From positions 970,001 through 1,034,000 of the forward strand of contig WPIO01000089.1 in the NCBI GenBank assembly GCA_009760855.2: a stretch of DNA of 64,000 nucleotides. Direction: 5' to 3'. The DNA is from Cristatella mucedo. Its lineage: Eukaryota > Bryozoa > Phylactolaemata > Cristatellidae. Position 1 is the stretch's first letter; every line of letters starts with the position of its first letter. Shown here one piece after another: positions 1 to 10,287 of the stretch. Under the pieces are notes generated by a model. That model made no database searches. It had not been told where the DNA came from and saw only the letters and a program-made list of their open reading frames with translations. The position numbers and the translations under genes are program-made.

Positions 1-738
1 AAACAATTGAGTCGTCTCGAAGAAGATGTCACAATTAGTTTATACCGAAAGCGCCACCAGCACTTGGAGCCTTTCTCCAGAAAGAAAAATTAATCTAGTA
101 TTATGTTCCGATATTGAGAGCCTCACGAACGCCTTACAAACCACTCACGACCAAGGAATATAGACCATTTGTAGACTCTTCGAAACTGAATCTTAAGGCT
201 GTGGTTTTGCACAATGGAAGCCGTCTTCCATCTATTCCTGTAGCGAACGCTGTCCATATGAAGGAGACATACGACAACTGAGCCGAGAGCACGACGAAGC
301 TACGACTAAATTCGACTGAGTGTAGAAAAGTACAGCTGGCATCTCTATGGTGATTTGAAGGTAGTAGCCCCTTTTAATGGGTCTGCAGCAGATATATACA
401 GAATACGCGTGAATCCTATATACTAGGAATAGCCGAGCAAGGGAATTGCACTACTCGCGGAAGGAATGGACTGACAGAAAAAATGTAGCAGTTGGAGACA
501 ATAATATCTAGCACCCAGCTCTGGCCGAGGCTTGAAAAAATCCCGGTACCTCCACTTTAAATTAAACTAGGTTTGAGGAAGAACTCCGTGAAAGCCATTG
601 GCCGGACTTAGCCAGCTTTCTGATACCTGCATGACAAATTCCCTCGACTCGGCGAAGCAAGAATTAAATAGGGAGTTTTTATAGGTCCACAGATTCGAGA
701 GCTCTTCAAAGATGACCGGTTAAACAACTTGCTGCTGG
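1..738. other. No gene recognised
   Basis: AT-balanced sequence with no long open frame, no repeat family that I recognise and no RNA gene. The family A LINE sequence begins at about 739. Confidence 0.5.
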
Positions 739-1450
739 GTGATACGAAACAATATTCTGTCGCTCACTTTTAGGTCCCTTCCTTCTTTGGATCCAGCCTA
801 CGTATCAGATCTACTGCCCCACCAGAGTCGTAATGGCTCACGAGGTAAGGCGGCTGCTTTTCACGACCTCGGCATCGAGGTCGTGAGTTCGAATCCTGCG
901 GTGGGCGATCCTTTATCGCCGCTGCAAGCGGTGGCGATAGCCGTCAAGGCTCTTCTGTCGCTATGCAAAAAGAGGCCGTTAAATCAACTAGTATTTTTTT
1001 AAGCATCGTACCACCCGCTTTTCGGAATCTAACGTTTTATCTGCACCTCGTACAAACCTCAAATCCTTTGGAGAACGTGCATTTAGTTCGTTTGCTCCTA
1101 AAGCCTGGAGCTCACTCCTGACTTACGTCACGACATCCCCCGACTTGAGCACATTTAAAAAGAAATTAAAAACGCACCTATGTATGACAGCATTTAGTGG
1201 GTTCCTGCGATTTGTCCTTTATGTGCTTATGCGTGCTGACACTATTGCATGCTGCCACTAACCACACTTGCATGCTGACCCTGTGCACGTTACTCCTAAC
1301 CATGTTATTCTTGTTTTTTTTTGAGCATGCTACCACTAACCATTCAATCGTGCTTCCTCTGCAGCAAATGCAAAGCGTCTGGGAAGAGATTGAGTTCTCC
1401 GAGGGTGCTTTATCAAGTGTTATTATTATTATTGTATTTTTACTATTTAA
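739..1450 (+). mobile_element. LINE family A, 5'-truncated 3' end, interrupted by a SINE
   Basis: The sequence matches the C-terminal and 3'-terminal part of the other family A copies in the window (for example 48.9-49.4 and 55.7-56.2 kb). It runs through the conserved 3' end (AAATG..AAGCG, GAGATTGAGTTCTC, GGGTGCTTTATCAA) into an (ATT)n tail at about 1415-1440. The copy is split at 825/1001 by a SINE. Stops and frameshifts make it non-coding. The family resembles L2/CR1-type non-LTR elements in its C-terminal wording and short-repeat tail; that clade assignment is an inference. Confidence 0.75.
826..1000 (+). mobile_element. tRNA-derived SINE, nested in a LINE
   Basis: An A-box-like stretch (TGGCTCACGAGGTAAGG, about 833) and a very good B box (GAGTTCGAATCC, about 886) are followed by a tRNA-unrelated body (CGATCCTTTATCGCCGCTGC...) and a short T run. 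Similar bodies recur at 50.7-50.87 kb (minus), 57.35-57.5 kb (plus) and 60.64-60.8 kb (minus), which shows a dispersed family. The LINE sequence resumes directly at 1001. I see no clear target-site duplication. Confidence 0.75.
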
Positions 1451-1971
1451 AATACAAGGAACTAGTAGAAGACATGCTGATGCAGTATCAGAAACTTAGC
1501 TGCAATATGTCTCTGAAGATCTGCTTCCTTCATTTCTATTTGGATTTATTCCCTGAAAGCTATGGTATGGTACGGGATAAACATAGCGAACCATTTTAAA
1601 AAGAGATCGCAAAAATGGATGGACCAAACGTACCAGGGAAAATAGTCTACTACAATGCTGGCTGACTTCTGCTGGACATTCCTCAATGATACTCCCGAAT
1701 AGCTTCAAAAGAGACAGCTGAAGAAATCTAAGAAGTAGTCTATGACTTCATTTTTACAAGTTTTAGCAGTAGTCCTATTACTATTGGCATGACTTTTGTG
1801 ATTTACACATTAATTTCTTGCAGATTACAAAAAATTAGAGCAAGTTTAGCAATTTAAGGGACATATTCCTGTTGAGCACCTACACATAGATAAGAAATGA
1901 CTAATTTTGTTTCAGTAACATGACTTTCGTTGACATGTTTTGACCAGTGATATCCAACCGAGAAAGCTGAG

Positions 1972-2905
1972 ATGACCGCTGTTACTCCGGCTGCCCAACT
2001 TAGCGCCTGTCTTTGGAATTCTCGTTCAATGTGCAATAAACCCCTATTAACAAGCGACCGTATTTCTGAAAAAAGGGCTCGACCTGCTCGCCTTAACCGA
2101 ACTTGGCTAAAATCGGCAAGCTGCCCGACTATTAACGAAGTCACTCCGGCAGGCTTCTCATTCTTTCACGCATCAACATCAATCAAAACTGGAGGCGGAG
2201 TCACTATCATTTTATGTGCACGTTCTTCAATTTCGAGCCGTTGTCAGTTCCCTCAAAGCAGTCTTTCGAATCTATTGTTTTGAGTTCACCCGAAAACAAG
2301 CTACCAATGGTGGCAGTCTATCGTCCTCCAGGCATCAAATCCCCCTTTATCTCAGATTTCTCTGATCTCATTTCGATTCTGCGTGCAAACAATCGATCTT
2401 TCCTCGTTGTGGGTGATTTCAACATTCATTTTGAAAGAAAACTCATCTGACGCCTTCAGCACTGAATTTTGTACACTTACTGACTCGTTGTTTCTTGCGG
2501 CTCATATGCATGACCCTAATCACGTCGAGGATCACACATTCGACCAGATTTTCACATACAACTGCACTTAGTCATCACCAATTATTACCAAACACTGCTT
2601 ATCTGACCACACGCAGATCTTATAAAGCTTGCAATGTGTGCCCTCCACCTCTAAATTCACCTGTGAATCGAGAAACCTCAAGACATAGACATCGATGCTG
2701 TCCGTGCGAGAATATTTACTTCTGCCTCTGCTGTTCAATAATCCTTCTAACCTGTCATCATTCGTAAATTGCTACAATACGACAGTAGCTGACATAATCG
2801 ACGATTTTACACATCTGGCTAAGCGCACTTTGTGCCCTCGCCCAGACGGTCTATGGCTTACCGCAGACATTAAACTAGCTAGGTCTACAAAACGCAAGCT
2901 TGAAA
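1972..2905 (+). pseudogene. LINE family A endonuclease region, frameshifted
   Basis: Three successive frames carry the N-terminal AP-endonuclease-like region. A second copy in the window, on the minus strand at 42.0-42.5 kb, keeps an undamaged version of the start ([16 protein letters not shown]), which supports the reading. The conserved GDFNIH element sits at about 2409-2430. Breaks occur near 2210 and 2450 and no intact frame remains. Confidence 0.65.
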
Positions 2906-3304
2906 AAGCATAGCCCTTAACCGCTGCCAGGTTAGCTTCTTACCTAGTGATCCCCGTGATAATCTAGCTGATCGCTTCTCTAGCTTCTTTGTCAAAAAGA
3001 TAGACAAGATCAGAGAATCCATCCGTAGGATGGCAGCAACCCCCTGGAGTCCTGTCCCCCAATTCATGCAGCACCTCAATATCTTCATTCAAGGAGGCCA
3101 CTAATGACCTCGGTCTGAAGCTCATATCCCAATCAAAAAAGAAAACTAGTCTTCTAGACCCTATTCCCACTGTCTTGCTTCTACGAGGCATAGATCTGCT
3201 TCTGCCATGTATAACTAACATAATGCATATGTCATTAGCCACAGGTCATGTCTCAGCACCTTTCATAAAGGCTATAGTCAGGCCACTACTCAAGAAAGCA
3301 ACAT

Positions 3305-3640
3305 TCACTCCCGACTTCCGTCACGACATCCCCTGACTTGACCACACTTGAAAAGAAATTCAAAAGGCACCTATTTATGATAGCATTTAGTGGGTCCCTG
3401 TGATTAGTCCTTTATGGGCTTATGCGTGCTGAAACTGTTGCATACTGCCACTAACCGCACTTGCATGCTGACCCTGTGCATGTCACCCCTAACCACGTTA
3501 TTCATGTTGTTTATCAAGCACGGTGCCGCTCACCATTAAATCGGGTTTTCTTAGCAGCAAATGTAAAGCGCATAGAAAGAGATTGGATTATCTGAGGACA
3601 CTTTATCAAGTGAATTATTATAATTTTTATTATACCAAGT
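3305..3640 (+). mobile_element. LINE family A 3' end, nested inside another family A copy
   Basis: From about 3305 the sequence jumps from the reverse-transcriptase N-terminus to the family's extreme 3' end (the ACTCCCGACTTCCGTCACG stretch through CTTTATCAAGTG and an ATT-rich tail). It returns to the reverse-transcriptase frame (NFRPVSLL) at about 3641. The copy at 54.9-55.1 kb runs through this point without a break. This is a 5'-truncated insertion of the same family into an older copy. Confidence 0.7.
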
Positions 3641-4153
3641 GTACTCGAACAACTTCCGCCCAGTCTCCCTTCTACTTTTCCTATCGAGGACACTGGAACG
3701 AGTCGTGGCAGACCAGCTGAACTCATATATTGAAACTTTAAACCTTGCCAATAAGTTCCAGTCTGGTTTTAGAGGTACTCACTCTACAGAGTCAGCATTG
3801 CTTCGGGTGTGTAACTACCTACTTAGGAATGCAGATATAGGTAGAATCTCTCTGCTTGGTTTGCTCAATCTTTCGGCAGCGCTTTTGATACCATCGATCA
3901 CCAAGTCCTTCTTGAGCGCCACTCAGCTCACCTGGGGAAAACTGTCACTGTTTTGCAATGTTCCAGGTCCTATCTCAGTAAGAAACTTGCTGTGAATGAA
4001 CACAGATCATCCGAGAAGCCTCTAAAGTATGGGGTACCTCTGAGCTCTGTGCTTGGTTCCGATCTTTTTGCGATTTATACTCTCTCTCTTGCCGATGTGA
4101 TTTCTAGGCACAATCTAGGCTTTTACTTCTACGAAGATGACATTCAGTTGTAG
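3639..4153 (+). pseudogene. LINE family A reverse transcriptase core, decayed
   Basis: Two overlapping frames (3639-3995 and 3953-4153) hold the fingers/palm region: PVSLLLFLSRTLERVVADQL, QSGFRGTHSTESALL and, after a frameshift, VPLSSVLGSDLF and FYEDDIQL. Active elements of this type have (F/Y)ADD at the catalytic turn. Here it reads YEDD and a stop follows shortly after, which fits loss of function. Confidence 0.7.
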
Positions 4154-5151
4154 CTGTGCTTTGATCCATTTCAGCCTTACAGCACGTATAATTCTCTTAA
4201 TTCACTTGCTGCATGTATTGATGACGTCCGCACGTTGATATTCAAAAACTTTCTTAAATTGAATGCTGATAAATTTAACTGACTGGTTATGGGCAAACCA
4301 AGTGGGATTCAGAAATTGGAAAGGCTAGCGATTGGCTCTGCAAGCGCATACGGCCTCTTGAATCTGCACGAGGAATCCAAAGTGACCTTTCATTAGACGA
4401 CTGAAAAAGTCTGCCTACTTTCAGCTACATGATATTGCTGAAATATTTGGGCTTTTTTAGATTGGGGTAAGACATTTAAATTGGTCCATGCATTTATGAC
4501 ATCCCGTCCTTGACACCTGTAACTCAGTGATCGCTAGTCTACCCGCCCGTGCAATCAGGCGCTTACAGTTGGCGCAATACTGTGCAGCTAGGCTTGTGTG
4601 TCGTGAGATTAGCAGTTTCCACATCGGACCGATTCTCGCCGACCTGCACTGGCTCCCAGTCAAGCAACGCATCGAATTCAAGGTTCTGTCACCCACTTTC
4701 AGGTCCCTTCATTCTTTGTCTCCAGCCTACCTATCAGATCTACTCCCCTGCCAGGCTGAGCATCGGACCACGAATTTTTGGGAATCTAATCGTTTAGTTA
4801 TGCCTCGTACGAACCCGTTGCCTTTAGTTAGAATGCTCCCAAAGCCTCGAACTCACTCCCGACTTTCGTCACATCTCCTGACGTGTCGACATTTAAAAAG
4901 CAACTACAAATGCATCTATTTATCACGGCATTTAGTGGGTCCCTGTAATTCAACCTTACGTGCTTATGCGTGTTGACACTGCGCATGCTGCCACTAACCA
5001 AATTTGCACGCTGACCCTGCAAATGTCACCAGCAACCATGTTATGCTTGCTGTCATTGAGCATGCTACCGGCAATCATTTGATTATGCTTCCTTTGAAGC
5101 AAATGTAAAGTGCCTATAAAGAGATTGAGTTCTCTGAGGGCTCTATATCAA

Positions 5152-5182
<31 letters not shown>

Positions 5183-5437
5183 CTTATTATTATTACTATG
5201 ACTGCATCAGACCGGAAAGAGATTCCTACCCTGGATTGTGCCGCTATAAGAGATTCCTGCACTTAATTGCACCGCACTAGCCACAGATCGATCGCAAACT
5301 CGAGGAGAATGCTGAAACCTTCAAACGCTTGGACCAGTAGTGACGGAACTAACATGCTATCATACTGAACCTCGGCATTGGGCGCAAGGGGCGGACGTCA
5401 TTGCGGCGCTTGTGCGTCTCGGACGCGGCTTCCGGGA

Positions 5438-5521
5438 CAGAAACAGGGACCGCACGGCTTCCGGGTCGGAAACAGGGACCGAACGGCTTCCGGGTCGGAA
5501 GCCGTGCGGTCCCTGTTTCTG
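5438..5521. repeat. Perfect 25-bp inverted repeat with internal 29-bp direct repeat
   Basis: The arm at 5438-5462 is the exact reverse complement of 5497-5521. Within the left arm and loop, a 29-bp unit starting GAAACAGGGACCG (5440-5468) is repeated once with a single visible difference (5469-5497). The segment is GC-rich in otherwise AT-richer DNA. No flanking gene explains it. Confidence 0.85.
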
Positions 5522-5529
5522 AATCGGGA

Positions 5530-6315
5530 GGCGCAGGTAGCCCCTGCGGTAACGGCAGGGCAGGGGTCCTTCGGTTAATGTACCATAATTTGTTCAAATA
5601 TTCAAACTAAAAGTTTGTATACATTCTCATACGGGCTAAATCTCATTCTAGGTGCTTAAGATTAGGATTGAATGCAGCATGGGCATGACGTCTGAGTAGT
5701 GATTATGACGCGCAGAATTTCATCAAGGATAATAGCACCAAGGACTAGCAACATAGACTAAGAAAATGCACCACAAACAGGTGAATAGTTTGCTTCACTT
5801 CACGTAAGTCATGTCGAGGGATATCGTGGTGTCAGTGGCCAGGATTGTGGGTCGTTTATTGACATCGGGGTTCGTCATATTGCAGTGATCTACTAAGGTC
5901 TATCTCTAAACGGCGATGTAAGAATCAAATGACAATTGTACATACCAGACGACCAAGTTTACAATACTACCGGCACAGTTTCGTGCCGGTTCCGCGCATG
6001 GGCGTTCTTTTGCCAGCGGTCTACTGATTCCCCGAAAACACTTGCCAGCGTGTAACAGTGGCTAGTGACCGCTGTAGTTTACTTTTGCTGGCGTTACTTG
6101 AATGACGCTGTGGCGCCTGTAACTCGGGTTCATTATTGACGTGACATACCACGTGCCATACGTGGCATGCTAAGGGTTGCTCAAGTCACTCTCAGCGAAA
6201 GGCATGTCTGGGTTGGGCGCGTGGCACGTGGTTCGTGACTTAAGCACTTTTGTGTTAAGCCGAATTTTGATTCATCATCAGGACACATATATTAATGATC
6301 ATTTATATAAATGTC
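5530..6315. other. No gene recognised
   Basis: No coherent frame, splice-bounded exon or recognised repeat family. Some palindromic CACGTG-type motifs occur at about 6140-6235. Confidence 0.45.
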
Positions 6316-6320
6316 ACTTC

Positions 6321-6460
6321 TGTTTGGTCTAGCGGTTAAGGTGCTCGCCCCGACCAAGGTCTGACTGAGGTCGTGGGCTCGAGCCCCAAGGCATATGTGA
6401 AGCGCCAGAATAGAGATTAAGTTCTCTTGGGGCGCTATATAAATGAATTATATATTTTTT
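6321..6460 (+). mobile_element. tRNA-derived SINE with a LINE-A-like 3' tail
   Basis: The A box TGGTCTAGCGGTTAAGG begins at 6325 and the B-box region GGGCTCGAGCCCC lies at about 6375-6387. From about 6399 the sequence (GAAGCGCC, AGAGATTAAGTTCTCTTGG, GGCGCTATATAAA) matches the 3' end of the family A LINEs. This is the usual arrangement when a SINE shares its 3' end with the LINE that mobilises it. The other SINE copies here have a different body after the B box. Confidence 0.7.
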
Positions 6461-6479
6461 ATTTTGTCTGAGCTTTACT

Positions 6480-6810
6480 GGCTTCGTGTGGCCGTGCATC
6501 ATTCAAGTCTCTGCTAAAGACTCACGTGTTCAAGTCGCTTTACATTTAATACATCGAATTTCTTTCCTTTTTTTTTACTTTATTGTGCTATGCGTGCTTA
6601 CCTGTGCACAATTCACTGCTTTTTACTAGTCAGAAGTCCTACCGATGGCCATATGTTTGCTTTTGCTTGCTTTAGCATGATGGCCGACGATAAACCCTGG
6701 GCTATTGATTCTATTGCAGCGAGCTGCAAAGTGCCTTGGTAGAGATTTAATTCCTTTAGGGCGCTATGCCAACGAACTATTAACATTATCATTATTCGCG
6801 ACTGATCGGC
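6480..6810 (+). mobile_element. Probable LINE 3' end, divergent subfamily
   Basis: Short coding-like traces (AAGTCTCTGCTAAAGACTCAC, about 6510) are followed at 6715-6800 by a 3' end resembling family A (AAAGTGCCTTGG, GAGATTTAATTCC, GGGCGCTATGCC, ATTATC tail). It is too divergent to place with certainty. Confidence 0.4.
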
Positions 6811-6849
6811 AAAATGATCGGCGACACCGGTGCGCTTGCGCATGCGCAC

Positions 6850-7690
6850 AGCGTCAGCATGCGATGACATGCAGTACACGAAGGACACCTCTAAAAGTCA
6901 TCCAGTCAGTAGATTTTATCGCGTCAGTCGGGAGCAAGTCAAAGGCTTTGCGAGCATACGAACTAAAGGTTTGAGTTTGGTTCGAGGCACAGCTAAGCAA
7001 CTTGAGTCGGAAGAGCCGGCAGCGATACAGCGATACAGCGATGGCCTGATCGGCGAGTAGTTCTGATCGGTAGGCTGGAGCCAAAGAGAACGAAGAGACC
7101 TGAAAGTAAGTGACAAAACATTGAAGTCGATGCACTGCTTTGGGGGGGGGGGAGTCAGTGCAGGTCGGTGAGGTTAGGGGTGCGATGTGCAAGCTTCGAC
7201 GCTCACGACAGACGAGCCGAGCTGCAGAGTTTTGCACCAGCCGTAAACGCCTGATTGCACAGGTCGGTAGACCAGCAAGCAGTGAATTGCAGAAGTCGAG
7301 ACGGTCACAAATGGATGGACCGATTCGGGTGCAATGTCCGTGTCTAAGAATGTTTGCAATATTATGTTGCTGAAAGTAGCCAGACTCGACTGCGGTGCTG
7401 ATGCGGTCGTCTATTTAAAGGTCACTTTGGAACAGAACCCCTGAGTTGAATAAAGGTGCTATAGGATATGTGTTGGCATAGCCGATTTCGAGCGTACAAC
7501 TTCGCAATTTCTGAGTCACACTAGGTTTGTCCATAAGAAGTAAGTTGGTTTTACTCTTATTCAATTTGAGAAAACTTGCTGCCATCCAAAAGCGGATGCC
7601 ATCAGTACATGCTGCAAGGTAGTTGGGAGAGCTCGGCGTGCGGAAAAGAATCCAAGCATAGTTACAGCCGCGTGTCATCTGCATTGAAAA
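6850..7690 (-). mobile_element. LINE family A, 5'-truncated, minus strand
   Basis: Minus-strand frames read [16 protein letters not shown] (near 7230) and, further upstream in the element, MAASFLKLNKSKTNLL with KPSVTQKLRSCTLEIGYA (7415-7684). Both are diagnostic of the C-terminal part of family A. The copy is frameshifted and ends abruptly near 7690. Confidence 0.7.
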
Positions 7691-7699
7691 GAAAACCTA

Positions 7700-9376
7700 G
7701 AATTTGAAAAAATCTAGTTTAGCTGCTTTTATTCTGTACTCGGTGCTCGAGAAAAAAAACAATGAAGTTTCCATGTTTTTCCTTGAATGCACACCACATA
7801 AAGTCAATAAACAACCGAAACGCTGCAGTGTACCGACGCAGTTGCATGGCACCCAGTCAGCTCTGCTAGAGCCAAAGCGGAAGTCGGAGCTTCTCGGAAT
7901 CTGCCGCCGACCGGGGCACGACTCGGCGTCGCACGAGCAGAGCACGAGCGGGCGAGCAGTCGATGCCGCTTTTTGCCGCAAAATGACTCCATCATGGCGG
8001 CGAACTCACCTGACCTGCCGTTCCCACAACTCAAAGCGCTCTGCATAGCCGCTGCTAGTAACCGCACATTGTAACGAGCCCCGAGAGTCTCCAGTTTCCG
8101 GCTCCGGCCTTGGCTCTCGCCGTCCCACCGCGTTGAGCTGTCCTATGTTTGGAGAACTCAATGCTGCGTTGCGCACGGTTGTTCTATTTGAGCGAGGCAC
8201 CTGCACCTTCCAGAATGGCAAGTGCTTGCAGATCCATTAGCGCGGGTCAATAATGATCGAACCGGTACTTGGCAGTCCGCAGTCTCTAGGTAGACCGTGG
8301 GTGAGAGCGCCATGAAATCGGGCCCACGGGGTTTAAAAGCGGCTTCGCCACTTCGGCTGGCCGGCGCTGGTTCTCGGTAACCCGCCGCTACAACAGGGGT
8401 CTCTCGAACTCAGCGAACCCATGAGTTTGTCCGTCGCAGGACCGTCGTTCATCTTGGGTGGTGAGAGCGGCGCTAGGCCGGTTTCAGCCCAAACTCGGTG
8501 CCAGCCGAGTTCGCCGGCCGCAGCTGCGGGCCGACGAACGTCGAAACTCGGCCGGATGTATCCGCCGGCGATGGCCGGATGTATCCGCCGGCGAGCGTGG
8601 CCTGCTCCTCGCTGCGGCGGCTTCGAGGCTCTGAGTCAGCGTCGGAGATGGGGCTTGTTGCTGTGCATGCAGCACGTGATCTGGCGCTGGGCGTGCGTGG
8701 CACGTGACTGGCTGGTTAACGGCACTTTGACGCCGAGTCTTTTCGGCCCTGGGGAGCGATGGCTGCTTTGATTTGGCTTTACCTGGCTGGATTTAATGTG
8801 GCTGGATTCGATGTGGCTGGATGTGCATGTCACCATCGAGTTCTATAACCCGGTTTCCAGTTTGCCATCCGCGAGCTCGCCCCGGCACCCACGTACGTGG
8901 GCCCGAACTCGTCGTTCTAGTGTAAAGAGAAGCATAAACAGCGCTGCCATCATTCGGCTCGCGAAACTTTCCACTGATCCTATCCGATCGAGTGACTTGA
9001 TTCAGGAATCTGCACGCAGCCAAACGCGGGATTTCTTCTGTCGCACGAGAACTGGGTGGCAGCTGCGCTGAAGAATACGAAGCACTAGAGAAAAATGGAT
9101 TCGCAGCAGCTGCGAATGACCAGAATGTCAGAAGTCGTTTTTTCTAAGGCCCAATAAGAGCCATTTTCTTTCACCTTTAACCCACGAGTGAGATCGTCGG
9201 GCACGGCGCGTCTCCGCGGCTTCGTCGCTCCGCTCAAGGCAGCAATTACAGCGAGACCGAGAGCGATGAACGCGCCGCGGCGCGTCCGCCCTCGCCTCGA
9301 CCGCGTCCTCGCCTCGGCGTCGGCACGTCTCGCGATCGCGGCGCCGAGTCGCTCTCCGCCGCCGCCTCCGAGTAGA
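7700..9376. other. Edge of the GC-rich island; no gene supported
   Basis: GC rises sharply from about 7.9 kb. A 23-bp tandem duplication (GGCCGGATGTATCCGCCGGC unit) lies at about 8551-8596. Open frames here are expected from high GC and none has splice-site or paralogue support. Confidence 0.4.
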
Positions 9377-10235
9377 CTAGCCGCTGTGCCGCGAGCCCTC
9401 GGACGCTTCGCTACCGTCGTCCGACTCTTCGCCTTCATCCTCGTCATCGGACGGCTGCTCGGCAGCCGCCTCGTCGACGGCCGTCGACCTGTGCGAGGAT
9501 CGATGACCGGCCGGCTTCGGCGAGCTCTGGCCGCAGCCGGCGTCGGCTTCGGCCTCGGCCCTTTTTACCGCTGCCAGCATAGGCGCGATTCGGGCAGCGT
9601 CCAACTGTGTCGCTCTACGGCCAGTGGCATCGACCGACGGTAGCCGTGGCGCAGTCGTCTTCGTCGTCGTCGGCGGCGGCGGCGCGGGCGCCTCTTTCGC
9701 CTGGCCGTCGGTCGTCCGGTCTCTGCCGCGGTGGCTCGGCGGGATGATGGCCACCGATGCCCGGTTCAGCCGATATGCTGCCACGTCGGCACCGTGCCCG
9801 TTGCGAGCGGTCGGCACTTGGCGACCGCGTTTGGCCACGGCCGACGCTCCGCCGACGCCGCCGCCGCCGCCGCCATCGTTTACGCCGCCGCCCGCAGCAC
9901 CGAGATACTGGCGATCGTTGTCGACCGCCGCAGACGCGTCTCTGGCGGCGGCGGTCTGCGTCTTCTGAGTCGCCGGGCCGGCGGCGTCGGTCGCTCTCGG
10001 CCAGTGACCAGTGACCGCCGCGCCCACGGCGGCGGTAGCGGCAGTAGCAGCAGAAGCAGCCGCTCGTCCGAGGTCAGCTCGGCCGCCGCCGCCGGACGCC
10101 TTTCCCGAGTAGCCGTCTGGGCGCTGGAGGTCGTCGCTGTAGGCGACGCCGACGCCGCCGCTGACTCGTGGGCGTTCGTCGCTGTAGGCGCCATAGCTGC
10201 GGGTGAGCGAGCGCTCGTCGCTGTAGCCGCCCGCG

Positions 10236-10287
<52 letters not shown>

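Larger units (their letters stand above)
1965..5201 (+). mobile_element. LINE family A, near full-length but decayed (endonuclease + reverse transcriptase)
   Basis: This is the longest copy of the family. Frame-shifted pieces read in order. First is an apurinic-endonuclease start (about 1990-2130, with LWNSRSMCNK and LNRTWLKS) and VVGDFNIHF at about 2406. Next is a linker (2700-2900), and then reverse transcriptase: the start MSLATGHVSAPF at about 3233, NFRPVSLL at about 3645, QSGFRGTHSTESALL at about 3758 and a catalytic-site equivalent YEDD at about 4132. Last is the C-terminal block [17 protein letters not shown] (about 4560) and an (ATT)n tail at 5150-5200. Stops and frameshifts are frequent, and a second LINE 3' end is inserted at about 3305-3640. 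It is a dead copy of an autonomous non-LTR retrotransposon. Confidence 0.8.

Noticed and set aside
826-900. True tRNA gene
   Set aside because: Good A/B boxes but no cloverleaf that I can pair, and the sequence recurs with a long shared body, so it is a SINE.
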